A stretch of DNA of 64,000 nucleotides from an uncultured Rivibacter sp. (GCA_946480925.1 CAMLLU010000022.1:1-64000); one strand, 5' to 3'; shown: positions 23,881 through 33,410, numbered from the stretch's first letter. Translations and numbers: made by a program. Notes: a model not told the origin generated them from the letters alone.

Positions 23881-26205
23881 GTGAATTTGACGAGCTGGCG
23901 CGAGTCGCTGCGATCACGGATGCGTTCGGCGTGGGCAACTACAGCCCCGTGGTTGCGCCGGCACATGCCGCTGGCGGGCTACTTCAGCCTGCTGCTGGGC
24001 CCTGGGCTCGGCCCATGGGCACGCGCCGCCCTGGCGCTGCGCGGGGCCGGCGTGGCTGTACTCGTGGGCGCCCTGCTGCTGGCTGGTTACGTGCTGTCGC
24101 TGGTGCCGCTCACGCCCGACGTGCAGGGCATGCTCAAGGCACGCGACGAAAAGCCGAGCCTGCTGCTGGCCACCGACGGCTCGGTCATCACCACCTATCG
24201 GCGCACCAACCGCGAATGGCTGCCGCTGGAGGCCATTCCGCCGCACGTGGTGGACGCGCTCATCACCACCGAAGACCACCGTTTCTGGCAGCACCCGGGC
24301 GTCGATTGGCAGCGCAGCCTCTCGGCCGTGCTGCACACGGTCTCGGGCGACCGCCAGGGCGGCTCCACCATCACGCAGCAGCTCGCACGCAACCTCTTCC
24401 CCAAGGAGATCGGCCGCTCGCTCTCGGCCACGCGCAAGCTCAAGGAGATGATCACCGCGCTCAAGCTGGAGCGCGCCTACTCCAAGCGCGAGATCCTCGA
24501 GACCTACCTGAACACCGTCTCGTTCCACTACAACGCCTGGGGCATCGAGATGGCTGCGCGCACCTACTTCGGCAAGCCCGCGCGAGCACTCACGGTGGCC
24601 GAAGGCGCCACGCTCATCGGCCTGCTCAAGGGCACCAGCGTCTACAACCCCGTGCTCAAGCCCGAGCGCGCCCGCGAGCGCCGCAACGTGGTGCTCGCGC
24701 AGATGGTGAAGCACGGCAAGCTCGACGCAGCGCAATACGACAAGCTGCGCCAGCGTCCCCTGCGCCTGGACTTCGAACGCCAGGACCCGGACGCCGGCCC
24801 CGCGCCGCACTTCGCCGATGCCGTGCGCCGCTGGCTCGCGAAATGGGCTGAAGCCCAGGGCTACGACCTCTATGCCGACGGCCTGGTGGTGCAGTCCACG
24901 CTCGACGCGAAGTTGCAGCGCATGGCCAACCAGGCCGTGACGCGGCAGCTCGAGGCGCTGCAGGCGGTGGCCGACGTGGAATGGAGCCGCGAAAGCGAGA
25001 AGCTGCTTTCCACCCGGGCACGCAGCTACCAGCAGGCACGAGCGAAGGTAGAGCCCTTTGCCCACTTCTGGGCCACACGCGGCGATCTCGTCGACACCTT
25101 CGTGCGCGAAACGCGGGAATACGCACAAGCGGTGGAGGCTGGCCGCCCGCCCGAGGAGGTGCTGGCCGAGCTGCGCGCCGACGCTGATTTCATGGCCGCG
25201 CTGCGCCAGCGCAAGACGCGGCTGGAGGCCGGCTTCGTGGCCGTCGACCCGGCCACCGGCGCGGTGCGTGCGTGGGTGGGCAGCCGCAGCTTCGTGGCCG
25301 ACAGCTACGACCACGTGCAGCAGGCACGCCGCCAGCCGGGCTCGACCTTCAAGCCCTTCGTCTACGGCGCGGCGCTCGAAGCCGGCATGGACCCACAACA
25401 GCAGTTCCCCAGCCGCGCCCAACCCATCCGCCTGCCCGATGGCAAGTGGTGGCGCCCGCGTGACATGGGCCGGGCCGAGGGCGAGATGACCAGCCTCGAA
25501 GACGGGCTCGTCCATTCACGCAACAGCACCACGGCGCAGGTGATGCAGCAGGTCGGCCCGCAAGCGGTGGTGCAGTTCGCGCAGCGCCTGGGCGTGCGCG
25601 AGAGTGAGCTGGAGGCCGTGCCTTCGCTGGCGCTGGGCACGAGCTCCGTGTCGTTGCTTGAAATGGCGAGCGCCTACGCGAGCATCGCGGCGCTGGGCGA
25701 ATACCGGGCGCCGCTGCTGATCACCCAGGTGAGCGACGCGCAGGGCCATATGCTGGCCCGCTTTGCCCCAGCGCCGCAGCAGCCGGGTGAACGCGTGCTC
25801 GAGAGCGACGTTGCGGTGCAGCTGATCGACATGCTGCGCGGCGCGGTCGATCGCGGCACGGGCCAGGGCCTGCACACGGTGCACGGCATCAATGCCGACG
25901 TGGCCGGCAAGACCGGCACCACGCAGAACAACACCGACGGCTGGTTCATGCTGATGCACCCGCAGCTCGTGAGCGGCGCGTGGGTCGGCTTCAACGACCC
26001 ACGCATCACGATGCGCAGCGACCACTGGGGCCAGGGCGCCCACAACGCGCTGCACGTGGTGGGCGACTTCACCAGCCAGGCGTTGGCCAGCGGCCGGCTC
26101 GACGCGGGAGCGCGGTTCCCGTCGCGCCTGGGCGCGCAGTTCGAGACGGTGCTGCGCAATGCCGGCGAAACGCTGCGGCGGTGGTTCGGCTTCGGCTCGC
26201 CGTAG
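23881..26205 (+). CDS. Class A penicillin-binding protein (bifunctional transglycosylase/transpeptidase)
   Basis: 774 residues from a GTG at 23881; earlier in-frame starts give an implausible Arg-rich leader. One membrane span (AGVAVLVGALLLAGYVLSLV), then a GT51 glycosyltransferase domain (TTEDHRFWQHPGVDW, QGGSTITQQLARNLFP, ILETYLNTVSFHYNAWGIEM, LIGLLKGTSVYNP), and a transpeptidase domain with SxxK in QPGSTFKPFVYGA, SxN in HSRNSTTAQVM and KTG in VAGKTGTTQNNTDGWF. It polymerises and cross-links peptidoglycan. Closest in layout to PBP1a/PBP1b-type proteins; it is not one of the ordinary ponA neighbourhoods. Its end is 44 bp from the convergent lipoprotein gene. Confidence 0.94.
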   Translation: MNLTSWRESLRSRMRSAWATTAPWLRRHMPLAGYFSLLLGPGLGPWARAALALRGAGVAVLVGALLLAGYVLSLVPLTPDVQGMLKARDEKPSLLLATDGSVITTYRRTNREWLPLEAIPPHVVDALITTEDHRFWQHPGVDWQRSLSAVLHTVSGDRQGGSTITQQLARNLFPKEIGRSLSATRKLKEMITALKLERAYSKREILETYLNTVSFHYNAWGIEMAARTYFGKPARALTVAEGATLIGLLKGTSVYNPVLKPERARERRNVVLAQMVKHGKLDAAQYDKLRQRPLRLDFERQDPDAGPAPHFADAVRRWLAKWAEAQGYDLYADGLVVQSTLDAKLQRMANQAVTRQLEALQAVADVEWSRESEKLLSTRARSYQQARAKVEPFAHFWATRGDLVDTFVRETREYAQAVEAGRPPEEVLAELRADADFMAALRQRKTRLEAGFVAVDPATGAVRAWVGSRSFVADSYDHVQQARRQPGSTFKPFVYGAALEAGMDPQQQFPSRAQPIRLPDGKWWRPRDMGRAEGEMTSLEDGLVHSRNSTTAQVMQQVGPQAVVQFAQRLGVRESELEAVPSLALGTSSVSLLEMASAYASIAALGEYRAPLLITQVSDAQGHMLARFAPAPQQPGERVLESDVAVQLIDMLRGAVDRGTGQGLHTVHGINADVAGKTGTTQNNTDGWFMLMHPQLVSGAWVGFNDPRITMRSDHWGQGAHNALHVVGDFTSQALASGRLDAGARFPSRLGAQFETVLRNAGETLRRWFGFGSP

Positions 26206-26249
26206 CCGGCCGCCCACGGCCGCGCAGGTATCGGATCGGACAGACCGGG

Positions 26250-27227
26250 CTACAGATACAGGCGGATCACCTGCAGGGTCCAGTCCGCTTCGAGCCCCTT
26301 CTGCGTCTCCCAGAAGCTTGCCTGAGCTGCGAGGAAGGCTTTCGACTCCACGGTGCCAAGGTCGCCGATGGCCTTGATGGCCATGGCACGGTCTTGCCAT
26401 ACGCCACCGCGGTTTTCGTACAGCGACTTGAGCAGGTCGAACTTCGACGTTGCCTTCAAAGTGCCCAGTGACGAGATGGCGGCCAGGCGCACGTATTCGT
26501 CCGTGTCAGCCGTCAGCTTGGCCAGCGTTTCGATGGCCTTGGCGTTGCCGGTGAAACCGAGCGCATACACGTCGAGATAGCTGTCGCCGTTGCGCGGCGC
26601 CTCAAGCTTGCGCAGCAGTTCCTGCACGGCAGCGTCACTGGCCTTGTAGCCGTATTGATAGGTGGCGATCTTGCTCGCGAGTTCCTTGACGGCCACTGAC
26701 AGCGGCTGGTTGAAGGTCGGCTCGATCACCTCGTCGAAGCTCCACACCGGGACCTTGCCACGCTTGACGAAAGTGCTGAAGCGCTGCTTCTGCATGCCAG
26801 TGTCGAGCTCAGCGCTCAAGAAGGTGAAGGTCACGAACGGCGAGAAACCGGACGCTCGGTGGTTCTGCATGCGGAAGGTGGTGAGATTCAGCTGCGGCTT
26901 GCCGTCGCCCGCGCGGCTCACCTTCGCCGGCACGCCACGCGAGGCCAGCTCCGCTTCCAGGTTGGCGGCCAGGAACTGCGGCGCGTCGATCGGCGCGTTG
27001 TCCACGTTCAGGACGGCCGGCAGCGTGCCCGTACTGAACGCCGCGCGTTCCTCCTGCTTGCGCGAATCGACCAGCACGATTTCGGCTGAACGGGGCGCCA
27101 CGACGGCCTCGTACTTCAGCCCGGACGGCGTGGGCACCTTGACGATGTATCCGGTAGGTGCGCAGGCGCTCAACGACAGCGCCACGCAGACCGCAGCACA
27201 GCCGCGGACGACGTATCCAAGAATCAT
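26250..27227 (-). CDS. Lipoprotein with HEAT-like repeats
   Basis: 325 residues from ATG 27227 (GAGGGA upstream). Lipobox LSACA gives lipidation at Cys22. The first 200 residues contain a beta-rich unit (PTPSGLKYEAVVAPRSAEIV, LNLTTFRMQNHRASGFSPFV); the last 110 contain helical repeats of HEAT type (AIETLAKLTADTDEYVRLAA, ISSLGTLKATSKFDLLKSLY, DRAMAIKAIGDLGTVESKAF). It is GC-poorer than its neighbours (more AT at codon third positions), hinting at separate ancestry. Function unknown; probably an outer-membrane-anchored scaffold. Confidence 0.78.
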   Translation of the reverse strand: MILGYVVRGCAAVCVALSLSACAPTGYIVKVPTPSGLKYEAVVAPRSAEIVLVDSRKQEERAAFSTGTLPAVLNVDNAPIDAPQFLAANLEAELASRGVPAKVSRAGDGKPQLNLTTFRMQNHRASGFSPFVTFTFLSAELDTGMQKQRFSTFVKRGKVPVWSFDEVIEPTFNQPLSVAVKELASKIATYQYGYKASDAAVQELLRKLEAPRNGDSYLDVYALGFTGNAKAIETLAKLTADTDEYVRLAAISSLGTLKATSKFDLLKSLYENRGGVWQDRAMAIKAIGDLGTVESKAFLAAQASFWETQKGLEADWTLQVIRLYL

Positions 27228-27336
27228 GATTCCCTCGGTTGAATGAATGTTGTAGGTGCACAAGCCGCACTGCACTGCGCGCAATGCAAGCGGCCGCGCA
27301 GACTAGCGCACCCGCATAACGAAACACTCGGGGCAA

Positions 27337-27897
27337 CTACGCCTTGCGAGGGTGGCCTTCCAGGTGCCCCAGCGGCAGCGCCCCACTGCCCTTCACCTCG
27401 CCCAGTGAAAAGCTGGTGTGCAGGTCTTTCACGTTCGGCAGCTTGAACAGCGTGTCCATCGACCAGCGGGCATAGGCGTCGAGGTCTGTGGTCAGCACCT
27501 CAAGTTCGAAGGTGCCGGCGCCGCTGATGTAGTGGCACGAGATGACCTCGGGCAGCGCACGGATGGCGTCTTCGAGCGCGCGGGTCGCCCCGGCGTTGTT
27601 GCGCTCGGCGTCCACCCGCACGAAGGCCAGCACGCCCAGGCCGATCTTGCGGCGGTCGATGGCGGCGCGGTAGCCCAGGATGTAGCCCTGCTCTTCGAGC
27701 CACTTCACGCGCCGCCAGGTGGGCGCCGGCGACAGGCCGATGCGGCCGGCCAGCTCGGCGTTCGAGAGACGCGCGTCGTGCTGCAACTCGCGAAGGATGG
27801 CGATGTCGTATCTGTCGAGCCCGGTGCCGTGCGGCGCCTCGGCTGCGGCCTCGTCGGCTGGGCGGGTTTTCCCTAATGATGGTTTTTTCGATGGCAT
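27337..27897 (-). CDS. Lrp/AsnC-family transcriptional regulator
   Basis: 186 residues from ATG 27897, chosen because GGAG lies 6 bases upstream within the preceding codons; an ATG at 27909 has no site. An N-terminal extension of about 30 residues precedes the helix-turn-helix (LDRYDIAILRELQHDARLSN, AELAGRIGLSPAPTWRRVKW) and the RAM effector domain (LGVLAFVRVDAERNNAGATR, VISCHYISGAGTFELEVLTT). It is divergent from the indolepyruvate oxidoreductase gene, which degrades aromatic and branched amino-acid keto acids, so it probably senses an amino acid and controls that gene. Confidence 0.9.
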   Translation of the reverse strand: MPSKKPSLGKTRPADEAAAEAPHGTGLDRYDIAILRELQHDARLSNAELAGRIGLSPAPTWRRVKWLEEQGYILGYRAAIDRRKIGLGVLAFVRVDAERNNAGATRALEDAIRALPEVISCHYISGAGTFELEVLTTDLDAYARWSMDTLFKLPNVKDLHTSFSLGEVKGSGALPLGHLEGHPRKA

Positions 27898-27929
27898 TTG
27901 CTTCTCCATCGCCGATTCTGCGCAATGTT

Positions 27930-27943
27930 GTTGCCCATGCAAC
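27930..27943. promoter_or_regulatory. Palindrome in the lrp/ior divergent region
   Basis: GTTGC-CCAT-GCAAC is a perfect 5-bp inverted repeat 33 bp upstream of the Lrp-type gene, overlapping a second one, GCAA-TGTTG-TTGC (27922-27934). It begins the most AT-rich part (27940-27990) of the 347-bp gap between the regulator and the oxidoreductase. Lrp-family proteins bind such 12-15-bp palindromes near AT-rich DNA. The match to this regulator is inferred from position only. Confidence 0.4.
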
Positions 27944-28081
27944 CCCATTTACGGCATCGAAAGAAAAGATTTCAAAGGAGCGTTTGCCTACACTGACTGG
28001 CACACCCCCCACACCAGCCGGCCGGTGCGGCCAAGAGCCGCGCACGACGCCTGCCTCACCACAAGACCAGGAGACGCCCGC

Positions 28082-28243
28082 ATGAACGCGCCCCTCCCCG
28101 AGCACATCCGCAAGGCCCTCGAAAGCGTTTCGCTCGACGACAACCCGCGCAGCGGGTTGCGGCGCAGCCACAAATACGCCGTGGGCTGCGCAGCGGCACA
28201 CCGCGCATTTGGAGTCGAGCGTCGTCGCACGCAGGAGGTCTGA
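28082..28243 (+). pseudogene. Upstream ORF that duplicates the first 20 codons of the indolepyruvate oxidoreductase gene
   Basis: Fifty-three codons with their own ribosome binding site (CAGGAGA). Residues 1-20 are identical to the start of the next gene (MNAPLPEHIRKALESVSLDD), yet the DNA differs at several third positions (GCG/GCC, ATC/ATT, GCC/GCT, CTC/CTT, GAA/GAG) and at none that changes an amino acid. After the match the reading frame goes into structured DNA: a hairpin AACCCGC-GCA-GCGGGTT at 28142-28158 and a second at about 28160-28195. Scraps of the downstream gene (ACAAATACGC near 28171, TGGAGTCG near 28210) reappear, as if a second copy had been broken up. The stop codon is one base before the real ATG, so the ORF could couple translation. 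Either a decayed tandem paralogue or a functional leader. Confidence 0.7.
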
Positions 28244-28244
28244 C

Positions 28245-31200
28245 ATGAACGCCCCCCTCCCCGAGCACATTCGCAAGGCTCTTGAGAGCGTTTCGCTCGA
28301 CGACAAATACGCGCTGGAGTCGGGCAACGCCTTCATGAGCGGCGTTCAAGCGCTGGTGCGGCTGCCGATGCTGCAGCGCAAGCGCGACACGGCCACCGGC
28401 CTCAACACCGCCGGCTTCATCTCCGGCTACCGCGGCTCACCGCTGGGCGGCTACGACCAGGCGCTGTGGAGCGCGAAGAAGCACCTGGCGGCCAACAACA
28501 TCGTCTTCCAGCCCGGCGTGAACGAAGAGCTGGGCGCCACGGCCGTGTGGGGCACGCAGCAGCTCGACCTCTACCCGCAGAGCAAGAAGTTCGACGGTGT
28601 GTTCGGCATCTGGTACGGCAAGGGCCCGGGCGTGGACCGCTGCTCCGACGTCTTCAAGCACGCCAACATGGCCGGCACCGCGAGGCATGGCGGCGTGATC
28701 GCCATTGCGGGTGACGACCACATCTCCAAGAGCTCGACCGCCGCGCACCAGAGCGACCACATCTTCAAGGCCTGCGGCCTGCCGGTGTTCTTCCCGTCGA
28801 ACGTGCAGGAGATCCTCGACCTGGGCCTGCACGCCTTCGCGATGAGCCGCTTCTCGGGCGTGTGGGCGGGCATGAAGACGATCCAGGAGATCGTGGAGTC
28901 GTCCACCTCCGTGAGCGTGGACCCCGGCCGCGTGAACATCGTGCTGCCGGAGGACTTCACCATGCCGCCGGGCGGCCTGCACATCCGCTGGCCGGACCCG
29001 CCGCTGGAGCAGGAAGCGCGGCTCATGGACCACAAGTGGTACGCCGCGCTGGCCTACGTGCGCGCCAACCGGCTCAACCACACCGTTATCGATTCCCCCA
29101 ACGCGCGGCTGGGCCTCATTGCCAGCGGCAAGAGCTACAACGACACGCGCCAGGCGCTGTTCGACCTCGGGCTCGACGAAGAGACCTGCCGCCGCATCGG
29201 CATCCGCCTGCACAAGGTGGGCGTGGTGTGGCCGCTCGAAGCCACCATCACGCGCGAGTTCGCGCTGGGCCTGCAGGAGATCCTGGTCATCGAGGAAAAG
29301 CGGCAGGTCATCGAGTACCAGCTGAAGGAAGAGCTCTACAACTGGCGCCCCGACGTGCGGCCCAACGTGCTGGGCAAGTTCGACGAACCCGAAGGCGACC
29401 AGACCGGCGGCGAATGGTCGATGCCCAACCCGAGCGAGAACTGGCTGCTGCGCGCCAAGGCCGACCTCACGCCGGCCATCATTGCCCGCGCGATCGGCAA
29501 GCGGCTCGTCAAGCTGGGCGTGGACAGCGACGTGCGCGCGCGCATCGAGTCGCGCCTGGCCGTCATCGACGCCAAGGAGCGCAGCCTCGCCACGCTGGAC
29601 GCCGGCCGCATCGGCGAGCGTACGCCGTGGTTCTGCTCGGGCTGCCCGCACAACACCAGCACACGCGTTCCCGAAGGCTCACGTGCGGTGGCCGGCATCG
29701 GCTGCCACTACATGGTCACGTGGATGGACCGCTCCACCAGCACCTTCACGCAGATGGGCGGCGAAGGCGTGCCCTGGGTGGGCCAGGCGGCGTTCACGAA
29801 GGAAAAACACATCTTCGCGAACCTGGGCGACGGCACCTACTACCACTCGGGCCTGCTGGCGGTGCGCCAGAGCATCGCGGCCAAGGTCAACATCACCTAC
29901 AAGATCCTCTACAACGACGCGGTCGCCATGACCGGTGGCCAGCCGGTGGACGGCACGATGACCGTGCCGCAGATGACGCGCGAGCTCGAGGCCGAGGGCG
30001 CCAGGAAGATCGTCATCGTCACCGACGAGCCGGCCAAGTACAACGCGCCGCTCAACCTGGCGCCGGGCGTCACCATCCACCACCGCGACCAGCTCGACGA
30101 GGTGCAGCGCCAGCTGCGCGAGATCGAGGGCGTGACCATCCTCATCTACGACCAGACCTGCGCCACCGAGAAGCGCCGCCGCCGCAAGCGCGGCACCATG
30201 GCCGAGGCCGAGAAGCGGGTGGTGATCAACGAGTTGGTGTGCGAGGGCTGCGGCGACTGCTCGGTGAAGAGCAACTGCCTGTCGGTCGAGCCGGTGGAAA
30301 CCGAATTCGGCCGCAAGCGCCGCATCAACCAGAACACCTGCAACAAGGACTATTCCTGCGTCAACGGCTTCTGCCCGAGCTTCGTCACCGTCGAAGGCGG
30401 GCAGCTCAAGAGGCCCAAGAAAGACAAGGCTCGCAGCCCCTTCGAGCTGCCGCCGGTCGCCGAGCCGCAAGTGCCCGCGGCGCCGCGCGCCTGGGGCATC
30501 CTGGTCGCAGGCGTGGGCGGCAGCGGCATCATCACCATCGGCCAGTTGCTGGGCATGGCGGCTCACATCGAAGGCAAGGGCATCGTCACGCAAGACGCGG
30601 CGGGCCTGGCGCAAAAGGGCGGCGCCACGTGGAGCCACATCCAGATCGCCGACACGCCGCAGGCCATTCACTGCACGAAGGTGGGCACCGCCGAGGCCGA
30701 TCTCGTGATCGCGTGCGACCCGCTGGTGGCGGCCAAGAAGGAATCGCTCGCCGTCATGCGCGAGGGCCGCACCCACGTGGCCCTCAACACGCACGGCACG
30801 CCGACCGCGAGCTTCGTCAACAACCCGAACTGGCAGTTCCCCGAGGGCAATTGCGAAGCCGCCATCGAACAGGCCGCCGGCTCCGGCGGCGTGGCGAAGT
30901 TCGATGCCGAACAGCTGGCGGTGCAACTGCTGGGCGACTCGCTCTACACCAACCCGCTGATGCTGGGCTACGCGTGGCAGAAGGGCTGGATCCCGCTGCA
31001 GAAGAGCTCGCTGCTGCGCGCGATGGAACTCAACGGCGTGCAGGTCGACAACAACAAGGCCGCCTTCGAATGGGGCCGCCGTGCAGCGCACGACCTCAAC
31101 GCGGTGATGGCGCTCACCACCACCGCACAGGTGATCCAGTTCGCCCGCAAGCCGGGCCTCGATGAAGTGATCAGCAAGCGCGTGGAGTTCCTCACCGGCT

Positions 31201-31805
31201 ACCAGAACGCCGCCTATGCGCAGGAATACACCGCCTTCGTACAGAAGGTGCGTGAAGCTGAAAGCGCACTCGGCTCCACCCGCCTGACCGAAGCAGTGGC
31301 GCGCTACCTCTTCAAGTTGATGGCCTACAAGGACGAGTACGAAGTCGCACGCCTGCACACCGACACCGGCTTCCTCGACAAGGTGGCGACGCAGTTCGAA
31401 GGCGACTACAAGGTGGCCTACCACCTGGCACCGCCAATGCTGGCCAAGCGCAATGCGAAGGGCGAGCTGGTGAAGCAGCGCTTCGGCCCGTGGATGCACA
31501 CCGCGTTCAAGCTGCTGGCCAAGCTGAAGGGCCTGCGCGGCACGGCCTTCGACGTGTTCGGCTACACCGGGGAGCGCAAGAGGGAGCGTGCGCTGATCGG
31601 CGAGTACCGGGCAACGATCGAAGAGCTGCTGAAGACGCTGAAGGCCGACAACCTCGCGCAAGCGGTCGAGATCGCACGCCTGCCGGAGGAGATCCGCGGC
31701 TACGGCCACGTGAAGGAGCGCCACCTCAACACGGTGCGGCCGAAGTGGGCGCAGCTGATGAAGCAATGGCGCGAGGGCCGCAGCCTCACGCAGCAGGCCG
31801 CGTGA
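28245..31805 (+). CDS. Fused indolepyruvate ferredoxin oxidoreductase (IorA-IorB type)
   Basis: 1186 residues; the ATG at 28245 follows GGAGGTC. The first about 650 residues are the TPP-dependent alpha part (GFISGYRGSPLGGYDQALW, CSGCPHNTSTRVPEGS, NLGDGTYYHSGLLAVRQSIA, ILYNDAVAMTGGQPVDGTMT). A cysteine-rich [4Fe-4S] segment follows (VCEGCGDCSVKSNCLSVEPV and CNKDYSCVNGFCPSFVTVEG), then the gamma domain (GILVAGVGGSGIITIGQLLG, QDAAGLAQKGGATWSHIQIA) and a C-terminal helical domain ending near YGHVKERHLNTVRPKWAQL. Such fusions oxidatively decarboxylate indolepyruvate, phenylpyruvate or branched-chain keto acids to acyl-CoA in amino-acid catabolism. Divergent from a Lrp-type regulator; preceded by a duplicated start region. 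Confidence 0.95.
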   Translation: MNAPLPEHIRKALESVSLDDKYALESGNAFMSGVQALVRLPMLQRKRDTATGLNTAGFISGYRGSPLGGYDQALWSAKKHLAANNIVFQPGVNEELGATAVWGTQQLDLYPQSKKFDGVFGIWYGKGPGVDRCSDVFKHANMAGTARHGGVIAIAGDDHISKSSTAAHQSDHIFKACGLPVFFPSNVQEILDLGLHAFAMSRFSGVWAGMKTIQEIVESSTSVSVDPGRVNIVLPEDFTMPPGGLHIRWPDPPLEQEARLMDHKWYAALAYVRANRLNHTVIDSPNARLGLIASGKSYNDTRQALFDLGLDEETCRRIGIRLHKVGVVWPLEATITREFALGLQEILVIEEKRQVIEYQLKEELYNWRPDVRPNVLGKFDEPEGDQTGGEWSMPNPSENWLLRAKADLTPAIIARAIGKRLVKLGVDSDVRARIESRLAVIDAKERSLATLDAGRIGERTPWFCSGCPHNTSTRVPEGSRAVAGIGCHYMVTWMDRSTSTFTQMGGEGVPWVGQAAFTKEKHIFANLGDGTYYHSGLLAVRQSIAAKVNITYKILYNDAVAMTGGQPVDGTMTVPQMTRELEAEGARKIVIVTDEPAKYNAPLNLAPGVTIHHRDQLDEVQRQLREIEGVTILIYDQTCATEKRRRRKRGTMAEAEKRVVINELVCEGCGDCSVKSNCLSVEPVETEFGRKRRINQNTCNKDYSCVNGFCPSFVTVEGGQLKRPKKDKARSPFELPPVAEPQVPAAPRAWGILVAGVGGSGIITIGQLLGMAAHIEGKGIVTQDAAGLAQKGGATWSHIQIADTPQAIHCTKVGTAEADLVIACDPLVAAKKESLAVMREGRTHVALNTHGTPTASFVNNPNWQFPEGNCEAAIEQAAGSGGVAKFDAEQLAVQLLGDSLYTNPLMLGYAWQKGWIPLQKSSLLRAMELNGVQVDNNKAAFEWGRRAAHDLNAVMALTTTAQVIQFARKPGLDEVISKRVEFLTGYQNAAYAQEYTAFVQKVREAESALGSTRLTEAVARYLFKLMAYKDEYEVARLHTDTGFLDKVATQFEGDYKVAYHLAPPMLAKRNAKGELVKQRFGPWMHTAFKLLAKLKGLRGTAFDVFGYTGERKRERALIGEYRATIEELLKTLKADNLAQAVEIARLPEEIRGYGHVKERHLNTVRPKWAQLMKQWREGRSLTQQAA

Positions 31806-31823
31806 TGGCGAGGGCTGCCGACC

Positions 31824-32969
31824 TCAGACGGTGCGGCGCCCTGCGCAATACACCTCGCGCACCACGGGCAGGCCGCCGATCTCGCTCGCCCGCAGCAGAT
31901 CGGCCCGCTGGCCCACCGCAATCTCGCCTCGATCGCTCAAGCCGCAAGCCCGCGCCGGTGCACGGCTCACCACGTTGAGGGCTTCGCTGATCGAAAAGCC
32001 CGCGTCCTGCTGCAGCTTCCAGGCGGCCTGCAGCAGGCTCACCGGCACATAGTCGGAAGACAACGCATCCAGCACACCTTCGCGCGCCAGCTCCAGCGCC
32101 GACACGTTGCCCGAATGCGAACCGCCGCGCACCACGTTCGGTGCGCCGGCCACCGTGGCCAGGCCATGGGCATGCGCGTGGCGCGCCGCCGCCAAGGTGG
32201 TGGGGAACTCGCTCATGCCAGCGCCCAGCGCGCGTGCCTCGTCCACATGCTCGATCGTGGTGTCGTCATGCGTGGCCAGCGCCACGCCGTGGGTGTGCGC
32301 AAACTCGGTGAACCACACCCGGTTGGGCTGCGCGTACTGCCGCTGGCGCTCGGGCGCGATGCGCACCTCTTCGTCGAACTTCGCGTCGCTCCAGCCTTTC
32401 TTGCCGGTGTAGTAGATGCGCGCGTGTTCGATGTCGCTCCACTGCCGCTGGCCGGGCGTGTGGTCCATCAGCGAGATGAGTTTCAGGCGCCGGTGCCGCG
32501 CGAACGGCTCGAACAGCTCGCGCGCATTGGGCGCCGGCAGCTCGCAGCGCACGTGCACGTAGTGCTCGCAACGCAGCGCGCCGGCGGCCTCGAGCCGATC
32601 GAGCACTTCGAGCAGCGCGCTCTGGTCGTGGGCGCGAAAGCCTTCGCCGTACGGGTCGCCCACGCCGATGGAATCGAACACCGTGGTGATGCCGGCGGCT
32701 GCGATCTCGGCATCGTGCGCCTGTACGGCCCCCTGCATCGGAAAGAACACCTTCGGGCGCGGCATCACGTGGCGCTCGAGGTTGTCGGTATGCACCTCCA
32801 CCAGGCCGGGCAGCAGCAGGTCGCCATGCAAGTCGTGCGCGCCGCCCACAGAAGTACTGCCGTGGCCGATCTCCGCAATGCGCCCATCGCGCAACACCAC
32901 GTGGCCGCGCACCATCTCGTGGGCCAGCACCAGCCGGGCGTTGTTGAGGATGATCTCGTTCGCTGTCAT
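31824..32969 (-). CDS. phnM: Alpha-D-ribose 1-methylphosphonate 5-triphosphate diphosphatase
   Basis: 381 residues from ATG 32969 with AAGGA upstream. Amidohydrolase-fold enzyme of the C-P lyase pathway that removes pyrophosphate from ribose-1-methylphosphonate triphosphate. Signature segments are LLLPGLVEVHTDNLERHVMP (metal-binding His and the diagnostic HTDN), FDSIGVGDPYGEGFR, LISLMDHTPGQRQW, LATHDDTTIEHVDEA and GAPNVVRGGSHSGNVSA. It points away from phnF and no phnG-phnL genes are in the window, so the C-P lyase core must be elsewhere or absent. 18 bp separate its end from the convergent oxidoreductase gene. Confidence 0.93.
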   Translation of the reverse strand: MTANEIILNNARLVLAHEMVRGHVVLRDGRIAEIGHGSTSVGGAHDLHGDLLLPGLVEVHTDNLERHVMPRPKVFFPMQGAVQAHDAEIAAAGITTVFDSIGVGDPYGEGFRAHDQSALLEVLDRLEAAGALRCEHYVHVRCELPAPNARELFEPFARHRRLKLISLMDHTPGQRQWSDIEHARIYYTGKKGWSDAKFDEEVRIAPERQRQYAQPNRVWFTEFAHTHGVALATHDDTTIEHVDEARALGAGMSEFPTTLAAARHAHAHGLATVAGAPNVVRGGSHSGNVSALELAREGVLDALSSDYVPVSLLQAAWKLQQDAGFSISEALNVVSRAPARACGLSDRGEIAVGQRADLLRASEIGGLPVVREVYCAGRRTV

Positions 32970-33410
32970 CACTGTCCTTCGTTGGCAGCCAGCTCACGCA
33001 ACGGCGGTTGGCGGCACCCGGTGACGGGCGGGTTCATCGAGCAGCAGCAAAGTGCCGCCCCGAGTGAAGCCTCGCGCGATGTGCGATGTTGGCACGTTGC
33101 TGCTCGCTGCCGGAGACCTGACTGGGGGATCTCCCACAAACCGGGGGGAAGGTTCATGGGCTCGAACAATTCGCGAACCTGTTCACGTGCGGCCCATGGT
33201 TGCCGTGCGGGCGCTCCACGAGCGTGGATTCTCCTTGCGTAGAGCGGCCGATACGAACCACACACGCACCTGTTCACATCGAGTGACACGTTTTTCAGCC
33301 GGCAGGGCGTGATGCGTCATGCCTTCAGTGCTCAGGGTCGCCTCGTTGTCATCTAGATGACTCTATGATGCCGCAAAGCCTCCGAACAACGCGCGACAGT
33401 TTCTTGACTC
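32970..33410. promoter_or_regulatory. Divergent phnM-phnF control region with the palindrome GTCATCTAGATGAC
   Basis: This 441-bp gap has no credible gene. At 33348-33361, 50 bp before the phnF start, lies the perfect 14-bp palindrome GTCATCTAGATGAC. GntR/HutC-type PhnF proteins bind palindromes with a CTAG-like centre, so this is probably the PhnF operator. Around 33150-33205 a longer imperfect inverted repeat (ATGGGC ... GCCCAT enclosing GAACA ... TGTTC) is present. The phnM promoter should be in the part near 32970-33100, but no clear -35/-10 pair was found. Confidence 0.6.

Noticed and set aside
29679..31766. 695-codon leftward frame opposite the indolepyruvate oxidoreductase
   Set aside because: Antisense shadow of a strongly conserved enzyme; no ribosome binding site and no recognisable domain.
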